Assembly: GCF_008831285.2 (NCBI RefSeq)
Contig: NC_045149.1
Coordinates: forward strand, 3,151,500-3,215,499
Length of the DNA stretch: 64,000 nucleotides
Reading direction: 5' to 3'
DNA from: Nymphaea colorata
Taxonomy: Eukaryota; Streptophyta; Magnoliopsida; Nymphaeales; Nymphaeaceae
The notes beneath the pieces were generated by a model. The model did no database searches and was not told the DNA's origin. It saw only the letters and a program-made list of their open reading frames with translations. The position numbers and the translations under genes are program-made. Positions 36,437 to 48,701 of this stretch are shown here, piece after piece; within the stretch, counting starts at the first letter, position 1; every line of letters begins with the position of its first letter.

Positions 36437-39400
36437 CTATTTTGGTTCAACATGTGAAGTGAATGCATATGCCCCACTGTACTTAAATTCATCACTGCTA
36501 AAGCCTTTTCCCGAAATTTGTTCATCATAAGGCTGATGAATGCCTTGCACTGGAATTCCTAAATTTGTAGAAGCTGATGCTGATCTTCTTTCATTGAACT
36601 GTTCATTTTGCAATATGGCCTCAATTTCCTTCACCACTTCATTCATGGATGGACGTTTAGATGCTAGTTCTTCTGTACATTGCAATGCCAAGCCCACAAA
36701 CTTTTGCAAGCTTACAAGACTGGTTTCACCCCTGATAGTAGGATCCAGTATCTCCTCAAGGCCATAAAATTCTTTGGTTTTATCAATTGCTGCTTTCACC
36801 TCACGAACAACGTATCTTCCCCTTTGTATTGGTGGCTTGGCTGTTACAAGCTCAAGCATAACCACGCCAAAGCTATATACATCACTTTTATATGTAAGCT
36901 GTTGGGTCATATAATACTCAGGATCCAAATACCCCTGAAATTGTGCAGTAAAAAAGACATAAATCAATTATTTTACGGGGCATTTGAATACATATGAATC
37001 TAGTTTAATCTTAGACTCTCGGCACTGAGATCCATCGATTTGATATCAGTTCTTGTGCTCTCTGATCTTAGATCAGACCTTTTCTTAGCACAAGAGTAAA
37101 ATAAGAATATCAAGTGTGGATCTTAGGTCACACCTGAGATCCTTAGTGTCATATGAAAAATTACTAGTATATCCTCTAGTGCCACAAGGCTCGTGTTAGT
37201 ACACAACAACGTGGACCTGATATGTATTCTTTTGACAATTAATAGTTAGATCTATGACATAGATATGGCTGAGGAAGGGTACGTGACCATTTTCTGAAGA
37301 AATGGAGAGCCACATTGAATTCAATTAAATGAAATTGTAGTTTTACTTGCTTCTGGACACTAGAAGGCTCACCAGTGTGCCTTTCACTTGAGTGGAAACA
37401 TGCCCCGTTCCTTCATCATCTATAAGCTTTGATAAGCCAAAATCTGCGACCTTAGCATTTAGATCTTCATCCAGAAGAATGTTTGTGGATTTGACATCCC
37501 TGTGGATTATTGGTGGATCAGCAAGTTCATGCAGATAAGCAAGCCCCCTGGCTGAATCGAGAGCAATCTTAACCCTCCTTTTCCAGTCAAGCCAGATGCC
37601 AGTGCGCCCTGTTAATGTAGCAGAAACCATTTTCCAAGAGTAGAAAAGGGAAAAAGAAGGAAAATCACAAAAAGGTGGAGCACCAAACAACACTTCTAGC
37701 TTCCATACCAGACAAACTTTCTCCCAATGTGCCATTAGAAATGAATTCATAGATGAGTATCTGCTCTCCCTGGTCAAAGCAGAAGCCTAGAAGGCTTACT
37801 AGGTTCTTGTGATGAACTCTTGATAGCAGTTCGATTTCTGTTTTGAACTCATGTGCACCTTGTGTGGATCCCTTTTGTGCTCTTTTGATTGCCACAATTT
37901 GTCCACTTGGAAGAGTCCCCTTGTAAACCTGCAAAAGTATAATTTTAGAACTGATCACGTTGATGGTCCATAAAAGGTGACTAGCATAGAATTTCCAGTA
38001 GATTTTACTTTGCCATAGCCTCCAGCTCCAATCTCATTGCCCTCAAAGAAATTATTAGTATACTTTTTGGCATCATTAAATGAGAACCATCTAACTCCTT
38101 TCACTTGTGGTGCATCTCCATGACCTTTACTGTGTACTCTTGTCCATGTTTCTGAAATTAGTAGACCATATCAAGGCAAAAACATTCATTGACTTCCACT
38201 AAGCAATTATAACTTTTATTTTGTTATGCTGGCTAAAGTCTCTGTCTATGTATAAGAGACCCAGATTCAATAAACAACTTCAAGAAAACTTACCAAAAGG
38301 ATTTAATGCTGCTTCTTTAGCCCGTTTTCTATACTTAAGTGCATAAAATCCAAGTAGAAAAAGTAGTATCACCAAAACGGAGCAACCAACCACTATTCCA
38401 ATGATTGCTGAAGAGCTAAAGGATTTCGCTTGACTTGCTCCTGGCAAAGACCTAATTTAGTAAGTTGAAGAAAATACAACAAATGAAATGAAGTAACAAA
38501 CAGAACCAATTTTATACCTAATACCAGAAAATCTCGTGTTACCTTGTTGGATATAAGGAAGAGAAACAAAATAATATGGCCCAAATCCACTTGGAGGCTT
38601 GAAACTTTGGTTGGTTAGATATGAGGATATCCTTAGGATTTCTGACTGGTTAAGATAAATGCCATTTGATGGGAAAAAATCCACTGGTGCCACTAGATAG
38701 TCATTAACATCAAAGTAAAGATTTGATAGATAAACAGAATGTGGAGCCAGACTCAGATTGGTCCATAGCTGGTATTCGAGTCCAGTAAATCTGCTGCTGT
38801 TTGATATGTCCTGAAATGCAGGTGCTCTGAAAATCAGAAGTCCTTCAAAAGGATAAGAACATTCACAGCTCTGGGGGCTAAGCTTTTGGCCTTGTGGACA
38901 TGTTATGTTCCCACAACTTGTTAAATTAGTTGAATATGAATCTGACACTTGAGTTGGAAGCTGGCAGTATCTAGTGTTTGCAAGGTCGGATACACAGATG
39001 GGATTACCATATAATCTGCATTTTTGTTAGGCAAAGAACATCATATTACTAAGAATCAAGTGCAAAAATAAAAAATATTTTAATGAAATTATCAAACACA
39101 AAGTTTCAAATTTAAAAAAAAAATTCCTCACATTAGAGTATATGAAGTTACGAGTCCAACTGTCACACTGGATATCTGGTTGCTCTCGAAATCCACAAGT
39201 AATAGCTGCCGGTTGGTGTCATTATCCAAACTAAGGGTGCCATTTATCCGATTATTCTTCAGCTTCCTGCAATACATGCAAATGTTTAGGATGCTAAAAC
39301 GACACATGCTCAGGTAACTTGCCAGAAGCACAGCATGCAGTAACTTACAGAATTTCAAGTGAAGGAAGGCTGAACAATGATCTTGGTATTGGTCCTTGCA

Positions 39401-42181
39401 GCACTCCACCTTCCATTACACTGTGCCATGTGGCCAAGAAAAAAAATCACAGATGCATTATATTTTTTTGAAGAGTAAGAAGAGGGACAAATTCCAGTTC
39501 AACTCACAGTGTTGTAAGTGACTGCATAGTTGTCAACCATGACGGTATAGGTGACGGGTCAAAAGAATTATTGCTCAGATCTCTGGAAAAGGTCTTACAA
39601 GTTAATTTAATTAAATAGATGAGAAAACTGCCTAAGTTAGGAAATAGACAAGTTTTTGAGCTCGTTACAAATAATTGAGGGTTGTAACTCCAGTCAAATT
39701 AGGCAAAGTTCCAGTTAGCTTGTTCCCAGCCAAATTCCTGAAAATGACAGACGAAATGAAAAATCCCTTGCTTATATGTAATTTTTCTGTAGCCAAGACT
39801 TGGTTAAGTAGAAACATACAGCTCTATTATCCCTGTGAGATTATTAAGGTTGGATGGAACCGATCCATTAAGGGAATTCCTGTCAAGACGACTGAAACAG
39901 AAAGCAATAAGAAGAAATCAGGACAAGTAAAAGGATGGTGCCACAGAAATACAGTTTCTCTGATATTCAAAAGTCATGCAAAAAGTAGACCCAGTAAGAT
40001 TTTGCACAAATCATGCCATCCTAACAGATGAATTTCGAAATGAAGTCCTAGAAAGGCTCACTCTCTAGCTGGTTATCTATAGAAAGAAGAAATAACAAAC
40101 AAATTAAGCCCAACTCACAGGACTTCAAGTGACTTGACAAGGCAAACTGTTGATGGAATCTGCCCAGTGAACTGATTATCATCAAATAGGCTGTTTCAAC
40201 CACAAATACTGTTAGACCTGTGATGGAAAATGATAGGGAACTTTTAGGTGTGCATTTGCTTACATGTGTATAAGGACCATGCTTGAACTGAAAAGCTCAA
40301 CTGGAATAGATCCTGAGAGTTTGTTCTTGTTGAAATGGCTGGAAATGACAAGAAAAAAAAACTGCCATCACTGATTTTGCTAGTTAAAGAAAATAAAGAG
40401 CAACACTTTCCACTCACAAATGCTTTGCCTTCAGAAGATTGTCCAGACCAGGCGAATTTCCCTTTGACACAGGAAGGGTTCCAGTTAGGGTATTGTTTGA
40501 AATGTCCAGCCAATAAAGATTGGAGAGACGACCCAGTGATGCAGGTATGTTACCCGTTAATTTGTTTGAATTCAGATCACTGTAGGAAAGGAAAATTCAG
40601 CATACAATTAAAATGCATGGATGAACTAGGTTGACCATACAAAAAGTTTGTCAGATTTACAGGTAAACCAGCTGTGCGAGGTTTCCAATTGTTAAGGGGA
40701 TGGGACCAGTGAAGCTGCAAGTCAAAAGCATCCTGATACACAGAAATTAAAAGGATTTATTACCACTAACTATTGCTGGAAGTAGTGTTGGATTAGAATA
40801 TCAAATGAACAGGTTCTTACAGCCTTGTTAAGTTCAACAGATTCCCTATATTCTGTGGGATTTGACCTGAAATTCCAGGATTGTTTGATAAATCCCTGTG
40901 ATAAAACAAAATAAAATCAAACAAATTCATGAATATAGTGAAAAGAAAAGGACATAAGGACAAAGAAATTATTCATATCATCATAACTCAGATTCTGGAT
41001 AACTTACAAGAACTGCAACTGAGTGAGAGAGCCAATATCACTAGCAACGGTGCCTTTAAGATTCATGGATGCTAATGTCCTATATCAGAATCAAGATTAT
41101 GGAACAAGGAAATCATGTGGAAGGAGAAAAATAATCAAAGAGATTGAACAGTTTCATAAGGAGAAACGCACAAGGTGACCACTCTGCCATTATTGCAGGT
41201 AATTCCATCCCATGGTGCACCACATGGATCATATTTCTCCCAACTTGCTGGGGTGTTCTGCAAATCATTCTTCAATGCAATAAGTGCAGCAGCTGCAACG
41301 CAGTACAGCCCAAAGAATTAAAAGATGATACATTATGGATAGCCATTTACCAGAACTTCAAGGTGTTTGATAATCTGTATTTGCTAGCAAGAACTCCCTT
41401 GGAAGATAAAGAATTGAGTACATGCACAGCTGTAAGCTCTTCAACAAAGCACCGAGGATTTTAATCGGAGCAGAAAGTGGTACTATGTTTCTCTGCTATG
41501 ACTTACAAGGACCACAGAGTTACAAAAGCACACATCCTACAATTTAAGAAATGTTTGCAACTTTGCATAACAACCAATTCGAATTATTCTGTTTCACGGT
41601 GGCTCTACGATCCCTAATGATAACAAGAAGAAAAAAACAACAATAGCAAGGAAAAAGAAACTCGTTCAAAAGAGTCCACCTAGTTAAAGACTTCTGCAGC
41701 AACTCGTATTAAGGATTTGAGAAACGATTTTAAAGACAATCATTTACATGAGATAGATAAACACCAGAAGCATAAAGAATGAGAACATCCGCCGCATACA
41801 ACACCAGAAGAAGATTGAGAATTAGAAAGCAATATAGTCACTCTTCACAGCATGTAAAATCTTCCTGAAAATGAATTCCAATAATCTACGCAGAAGCAAC
41901 TATGAACAAGGATGCTAGGAGCAAGAATGCTGCCCTGGCCTACTCCAGTTCACGTTTTAGAGAGTAACCAAAACGAAAAGAAAATTACCAAGTTGGAATT
42001 AAAAAAAAAAAAAGCTGCCGCCTGTTTCAAGAGCAAAAAGAACAACATAACAGGCTAACAAAGCAAAACAGGGCTGAAGTTTAAGAGGACTACCATCTTC
42101 GCCATAAGTGTCGCCTAAGACAACAGGAAGATGGCATGTGATGCTTAAGAACAGGGCAGCAAAACAGCTCCACACCACCAT
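36437..42181 (-). CDS. LRR receptor-like kinase, subfamily VIII-1 (HPCA1/At5g49770 type)
   Basis: Plasma-membrane receptor kinase, 958 aa, 19 exons: 42181-42094, 41292-41172, 41079-41008, 40895-40821, 40732-40661, 40579-40418, 40338-40264, 40190-40119, 39891-39820, 39737-39669, 39582-39508, 39420-39349, 39266-39132, 39015-38543, 38440-38294, 38151-38009, 37928-37709, 37608-37373, 36934-36437. All borders are GT-AG and phases join without a stop. Signal peptide 1-23; LRRs to about 387, mostly one per 69-75-bp exon; a cysteine-rich juxtamembrane region (C394, C404, C421, C426, C437, C439) with the family block [11 protein letters not shown]; membrane helix about 557-579; kinase with GAGGYGKV, K656, HRD 750-752, DFG 770-772 and GYLDPEYY. 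All catalytic residues are present. Relatives include the hydrogen-peroxide sensor HPCA1 (about 950 aa). Ligand and exact ortholog are unknown. Confidence 0.93.
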
Positions 42182-45100
42182 GATCAATTGAAAGAAAAAC
42201 CCTGCAGAAAGGTTAGAAAAAGCTCGAACCGCCAACAAGAAGGATATTGTTCCTTCTAATAAAGTCAACGACCACGCGTTTAAAGAGATCACAGGCTTGC
42301 TCAGGTGACAAAATCGACTTAGTCCAAAAGCGTTACCCATACATGCACGTCTTCCAAGTTCCAATTCAATCGCCAACAACTCCCATAAGTCGTCAGTCTC
42401 CCTGATAAAAATTAAGTTTCTTTCAAGTCACCACCGTTTCAGTTAAGTTTTTGAAAAAGATATTTGCACTTCTGATTTGCCCGATACATGCGTCACCTCT
42501 GGCTATGAATTGCCATTTAAAGGGGGTTATACTTACTGTTTTCATTTAATGATATGGGTTCGGACTTCGGCGGTATGAGTTCGGTAATTTTTAAAATTAT
42601 AGGTACGTGGATAGGTAGATTTTATGTTGTCAAATATGACAAAATAAAAAAAAGTATTAATAGTTCACATACTGTATTATAATCTACAAAAATTCTGAAA
42701 ATTAAAGAAAAATAAGAGGAAAATATAAAATTTTAATGAAAGAAAAATATAAAAGAAAGAAAAATTAAAAATTAAAGAAAAATTAAATTTGAAAATATAA
42801 TTTTAAATGTTTTAAAAATAAAGCTATACGCAACCGTACCCACATGCCTAGGTCACCGTTACCCGTGTCAAATAGTCTTTTTGTAGTGTTGAGTACCATT
42901 ACCAAACAACCTATTTGGGCCTGAGGTCTGCCATTATGTAAGTGGGGTCGAGTATTAAATGAAAATGTCCCTCCAAAATGCCAAACCCCAGCCCATGCAC
43001 GGCCAACCCATACCTGCGCTCTCATCATTCTGGTTTTAGTATCTTTTTATTGACTTACTGTTTTGTGTGATGCGATGTACATTATTTGGTGAGCAAAAAT
43101 GCTGTATAAAGTAGTCAATTTGATGTACTTCTAAAATGAATGACTTAAAATTATTTATTGTACCACAGATATATTTGTTTCTTTCCCTCTCTGAACTCTC
43201 TACCATGAATCCTAATTCTCGTGGAAACAAGAAAATATGTGAAATCTCTCTCTCTTATATATATAGCGAGAGAGGGAGAGAAAGAGAGAGATAGTAATTG
43301 GTAGATATAAGACCACATAAGTGGGGGATAAGACCTCTTAAATTCCTGTTGGAAAATATTTTAAACAAAATGTGGGCCTTCTATATGTTTAAAACGGATT
43401 TATTATTCTCGTGAATTGACTTTTTCACTCTCCCCTGTTGTCGGTTGTGAGCACAAAATGCCGGGCGTCAGAAGTTCAAAATATCAGACGTATTTTTCAT
43501 AATAACACCTGAAATGGGCACTTATTGTTTTCAACTGTAGTGAAGTATAAAATGGAACGCAATTCATGATCAACCAAATTTCCTCGACGTTCAGCACAAA
43601 AATTACAGACAAACAATTGAAGAAAGGCTAATTAGTCCAATAAAGAAATAAAGCCAAATTCTCTCAATGGATACAGAAAAAGCCGAATCAAAACTGAAAA
43701 TTTTAAAAGAGGCGTACAGATTTATATACTTTTGAAATGTCTCTTATATTATTTTTTTTTCTATTCTAAAATGAAAGTAGAAAAGTTTTTAATAAATTAA
43801 TGTCTTTGCTTATAAGGAGAGATTATTAAGAAGCTCTATGCTTGATTACCCATTCAGTCAAAAGGTTGGTGAGACGCTAACCTGCTGGAAATGAAATAAT
43901 GAATCCTTGAATGAAACAAAAGTCATAAACATTGATTATTGTTGTTTAACCTTCCTTTACACAGGGTCATTAAACACTTTTACATCATTGCTTCCGCTGG
44001 GGATTGTTTAATGATGATCTCAGTTCTCCGTTCAAAGCAGATATTAAAAATATTCGAACGATAGATATCGCGTTCCCGTTTAACTAAAGATCTAGGAAGT
44101 GCGCCATACGTTTGGTCCGACCCTTGGATGTCCTGTCCAGTTAGTCACATCACACATGCCCCCTTTCGGGTGTCAAAGGTTAAAGTCCGGGTTGCTTGTA
44201 GATTTTTCTAGTAAAGACCAGAGGCAGAGTTAACAATTTTATTTGAGAGGGGCTGATTTATATTTCTCAAAATTTTTACAGGGGTTAAAATATAATTCTT
44301 TAAAATCTTATGGGGTCAAATGAAAATTTTTAAAATTTAAAATTTAAAATTTCAATTTCTCAAAATTTGAGGGGCATGGCCCCACCAGCCCCCTCGGCTT
44401 CACCCTTGGTGAACACCTACTCCAGTCTCCAGTTCTGGCCTCTTTATCACTTGGTTTAGATTTTTTTAAATGCGGCGGGAGACTTGTGGCGTATCCTCGT
44501 TTTTTGGTACACCTGCAATGATGGTTATGTTCTTCCCCGCTTGCCTTGTGCTGCTGTCAACTAAATGTGAAACTGGTTAGAAGGTTAAAAGGGTGAACAT
44601 GAACTTTTTTTTTAAGGGCGGGCCAAACGGTCTAACAAACTTATTTGATAGAACCAAACTAAATTCAAATCTCAAAAATACATTACCCAACTAAAATTTT
44701 TTTATTTTTGTAATGTAACTTTTTTTTTTTCTGTTAGTTGAGGTGAGGCCACGGCCTAGGCGGGCTCCCCTTCTCTCTACCCCTGTCTGGTTATACAAGC
44801 CATTGATGCACAATTTTTGGGTGCGTCGGTTTTCTTAATGACCAAAATGTTCCTAATTAATAGAAAAACTTTTTGTAAAACAAAAGAAAAATAAAAAAAA
44901 AATTAAAAGACTAAACAGCACATTTCTTTTTAAATAATTTCCAAAATACCCAACTCCTACCCTGTTTTTTTTTGGTGTATAAAACTTGCCTGTGAGAGTG
45001 GCGCACACAACTCATTCTCTTCCAAATGGCGTTCGTCTTTTGGCTACTAACATGGTTTTTGAAATATGCCTTTAAATTCAATAAATTTTGCTTTGGAATT

Positions 45101-45882
45101 GATTTTATCATTGAGATACACAAAATTCACAACTTAAAATTCCTCCAAGTATTGCTTGGAAGAGGGCTAGCAACTCAGCAATATGTTTTCGATAACTCAA
45201 CACACTTACCATAATCCTAGTTTAAAGCACCAAACTATAAAGTAAAGATGAAAGAATAACTAAATAAACCCACAGGAAAACCAAATGGTACACCTAACTA
45301 GATCAGCTAAAAAGCTAGCAATATGAAAGTTCACTCTAAAATGTGATGAAGGATGCAATACGACACTAAGTGAGATACTAAAACTTATGGCATGTTTACG
45401 ATATGCATCACCCTACAAAGATATAGAAATCAAATAAACAATGCACACTATTTGTCAAATGACCACGATGCCTCTACTATGCATGATTTTTTACTAAATT
45501 CGACCTATTTTTTTCACTTTGACTCAACAAAAACACTCAAAACACACCTACAACCTCTTGACAAATTAGAAAACACGTGGATAATATAAAACAAATAATA
45601 ATTTTGGGAAAATTTAACAGAGTTTGCGAAACTATTGCTGAATATGGCTAAAATTCCTAACCGTGTATTATAAAGGTTGTTTGGCAGCAAAGACATTTAG
45701 TGGATGCTGCATGAATGTCCCAAAGATTGAGGTAGGTTCAGTGGATACTAGAACTATTGTTTCATAAACTTAATCCAATTTTTAAAGCAGATTCATGAGA
45801 CAATCACAAAACGTCCATCTTACCAAACTACCTCATAGAGAGCACCAACCAAAATGAACAGTGCTTGGCCAGACTCTGGTGA
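42182..45882. other. Upstream region of the receptor kinase, no other gene
   Basis: Contains the promoter and 5' UTR of the kinase. 42530-43010 has AT-rich DNA with GTACCCACATGCCTAGGTCACC near its right end, a weak DNA-transposon resemblance. 43240-43295 has CT and GA runs that can fold on each other around TATATATA. 44220-44400 and 44700-44770 look like repeat debris. No coding domain seen. Confidence 0.4.
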
Positions 45883-45891
45883 CCTCCAGCC

Positions 45892-46657
45892 TGTGTCACC
45901 TGGGTGCGTTTTTTATGGTCTCGCACCCGCGTCAAACAAGAGTCGGGTGCGGTTAGCCGCACCCGACTAAAATCGTCCTTTTCAGACTTGCACCCGACTC
46001 GCGTTTGACCCGAGTCGGGTGCGGTCAAAGGCGAGAAAGTCTAATTTGGTCCAACTTTTAGGTTTTTTTTTTTATTTTTGAGTTTTTAACTCGACCTTTC
46101 CGATTTTCCCTCTTCTTGGACCTTTCCCTCTTCCTCCCTTCTTCTTCTTCTTCCCTCTTTCTTCTTCCCTCTTCCTGGACCTTGAGGCTTCATCCCTATT
46201 CGACGTCTCCGTCCCTTCTTCTTCTAAATCCCTCTTCCTCGACCTTCATCCCTCTTCATCCCTTCTTCTTCTGAATCCCTCTTCCTCGACCTTCATCCTC
46301 TTCATCCCTTCTTCTTCTGAATCCATCTTCCTCGACCTTCATCCTCTTCGTCCCTTTTTCTTCTGAGTCCCTCTTCTATACGTTGCATTTGGTGGTCAAT
46401 GGAGCCGGCGAAGTCGTCGATTGCAGCCTGCCCTGCAGGGTGACCTCCATTCGAGGTAAGTAGCAATCTCTCTTGTCGCTTATAATTTCTTGAAATGAAT
46501 GATCCAATACGTAGTAGAATAGGGCATTTTATTATTTTAATAAAAATAATAAAATACTCTCACCGCACCACCGCACCTAAATTTTTTGAGATGTGCCGCA
46601 CCAACACCCGCACCGGCACCCGCACCGGCACCCGCACCCCGCACTCAGGTGACATAG
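45892..46657. mobile_element. MULE-like non-autonomous insertion with 9-bp target duplication
   Basis: The 766-bp segment is flanked by exact copies of CCTCCAGCC (45883-45891 and 46658-46666). Its ends are inverted copies of TGTCACCTGRGTGCG, with one base offset at the very tip. Both subterminal regions are rich in GCACCCG/CGGGTGC words. A 9-bp duplication fits Mutator-like elements. The interior (46080-46470) differs in composition: a long pyrimidine-rich tract, then ATGGAGCCGGCGAAGTCGTC and a perfect splice-donor-like GAG/GTAAGT (46455-46460). This resembles the 5' UTR and first exon of a captured gene, though the frame stops after 14 codons. No transposase is present. Confidence 0.6.
46212..46377. 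repeat. 46-47-bp minisatellite
   Basis: About 3.5 pyrimidine-rich units starting TCCCTTCTTCTTCTGAATCC at 46212, 46259, 46305 and 46351. Neighbouring copies differ at a few bases. It lies inside the MULE-like insertion. Confidence 0.9.
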
Positions 46658-46666
46658 CCTCCAGCC

Positions 46667-47064
46667 AATCTAAGCCTATAGATCGGAGGCTTTGGATGTA
46701 AACATATGGGAACACAACGAAATACAAGAAAATAGTAACATATGTAAAGAATAACGCTACTCAGATGAAGAAGGTGTACAACTTTTGTTTGATATCCAAG
46801 ATAATCATCAGAAGTTAGATCTAGATCATAGATCCTCTAAAATATTAGAAAAACATAGGTTTTTCAGAGAATATCCTGGACACTCAAAATTATTAGAAAA
46901 ACATAAGTTTTGCAGAGATTCTAGACACTAACATATTATAAAAACATAAACTTTGCAGAAAAGACCTGATTTGTCCTTAAAAACTAGAGTTCTTTTACCA
47001 AAGAAATCCTTAAAACTGTAGCTGATTTGATTTGAGAAAATCAAATTATTTTACAAAGACACTA
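46667..47064. other. Intergenic, no gene recognised
   Basis: AT-rich with a loosely repeated motif (TTAGAAAAACATA...TTTGCAGAGA at about 46840, 46890 and 46935); no coding signal. Confidence 0.4.
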
Positions 47065-47450
47065 AGGGGGTGTTTAATAAGGGAAGACATTTTTGATGAA
47101 ATGGGAATTGCGGTAGTAAACAAAGAATCTTAATTTCAAATCATTGGCTCATTTTTGAATCAAAATTCCAAAATTATGATTCTACCATAGAGGGTGGAAT
47201 TATGATTCCAGAATTTTAGAATTTTTTCATCTCTCCTTAGGACTCATGGCATGATGGTTTTAATTTATCAATTCTAATTCTGATTCTTTTCTATCAAGAA
47301 CATCATTTTCAATTTTGAAATTAAAATTCTAGACTATAAAACACAAAGGGAAACTAGAACTAGGATTTTCATTTCAATTCCAGATTGAGGTGGAATTTTG
47401 TTTCTAGAATTTTAATTCTAGAATCAGAATTCAATGCTGTCAAGCCCCCC
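47065..47450. mobile_element. Candidate MITE with GGGGG/CCCCC ends
   Basis: Starts AGGGGGTGTTTAATAAGG and ends CTTGACAG-type sequence followed by AAGCCCCCC on the plus strand, giving imperfect inverted ends. The interior is rich in AATTCTAGAATT and AATTCC palindromic words, typical of Tourist/Harbinger MITEs. A 3-bp CTA lies on both sides (47062-47064 and approximately 47450-47452), which is weak support. Confidence 0.4.
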
Positions 47451-47966
47451 TAGAGGACAAAGCTAAACAAAAAACGAAACAAGTTTATAAGATTCCTAAC
47501 ATAAAAGTTAATCTAGAACAATAGAAAGTCCAACGAAATTAAAATCACAAATTAGGGGGAAAGTTTTCGGTTTTATTAAAGGAACCACCTTGGCCGACGA
47601 GTTCTAGAGAGAATTCCAAACAAAAGTAGTGTGATATCATCAAACTTTGGCCTACCTCCATTTTAATATGACCTAAAACAAAAATTAGCCTACTGGAATA
47701 ACACTCAAAAAACTTGAAATCAACAACTAAACAACAAAATTAAAAAGCAAAGATCAACAAATTTTGGCGGTTCTATCAAGAGTGGCCATCCAACTCTTTG
47801 ACCTACACATACCCTAGACATAGGAGTTACAGCTTGCTGGTGGATGGGCCCCTTATCTTTATTGAACAAAATCAGCTATATAAGGAAAGTTTAGCACTAT
47901 ATAGATGTTAATATTCACAAAAAGAAAAGGTCGAAGGGTTAACTCAACCCTCTAAAACACCAAAAG
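47451..47966. other. Intergenic, no gene recognised
   Basis: AT-rich sequence left of the second LINE; it may include the LINE 3' end but shows no clear poly-A tract. Confidence 0.35.
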
Positions 47967-48701
47967 TTAAAGACCCCTATGGACAGCTGTTAGGCTGCAT
48001 GAAAAGGTTGTCTCTCTTCTTGAGATGGGCACAAATGAAACCATCAAAATTAAGAGTAGGATCCCCTTTCTCCACCTTAACTTTGTGCCTCTCAAAAAGC
48101 TGCTGCAAGAGACCCACACTTTTCTGCCTTCAAGATGTTGATGTAATGTACACACTAGTACATCAACCGAAGATTTGGTAATGATCTCACCACCATAATC
48201 ATGGTGGTAACTGAAAATCTTCTCAAGAACCTTTACCTTACTCTCCAACATGCCTCTTCTAGGAGATAGCAAAATTGACACACCTCTAACTCCTTCATTG
48301 AAAGATAAATACCTGACAACTCTAATGCTAGCTGCCAACTTGAGGCAAAAAACTTCAATGAGGAACATGTTATGGGCCAGTACAATTGCCAAAACTTAAG
48401 CCAGTTTGAATCCATAACCAAAGCTTGCCTTCATCTTCCTTGGACCACCTGATTCTCATGAAGGACTCAACGTAGCTTCTCCAAATTTCATCTTCAATCT
48501 TACTACCTTCTAATGAGATATTCTCATGCTCCATCTTGTTTTGGAAGCACCAAAGCCACCCGCAAACAAACAGGAAAAATATTTTCCAGCATTTTTCATC
48601 CTCTATTTGCAGTTTATCTCTTTATGACTCCATCTCTTAGTTTCATATGAAATCTCTCTAGTTGGAATAGTGAAAACTTTAAATTTAGAGGTAATCTACC
48701 T

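Noticed and set aside
42530-43010. Segment with GTACCC/GGTCACC words as a hAT-like MITE
   Set aside because: No inverted ends or target duplication could be found by eye.
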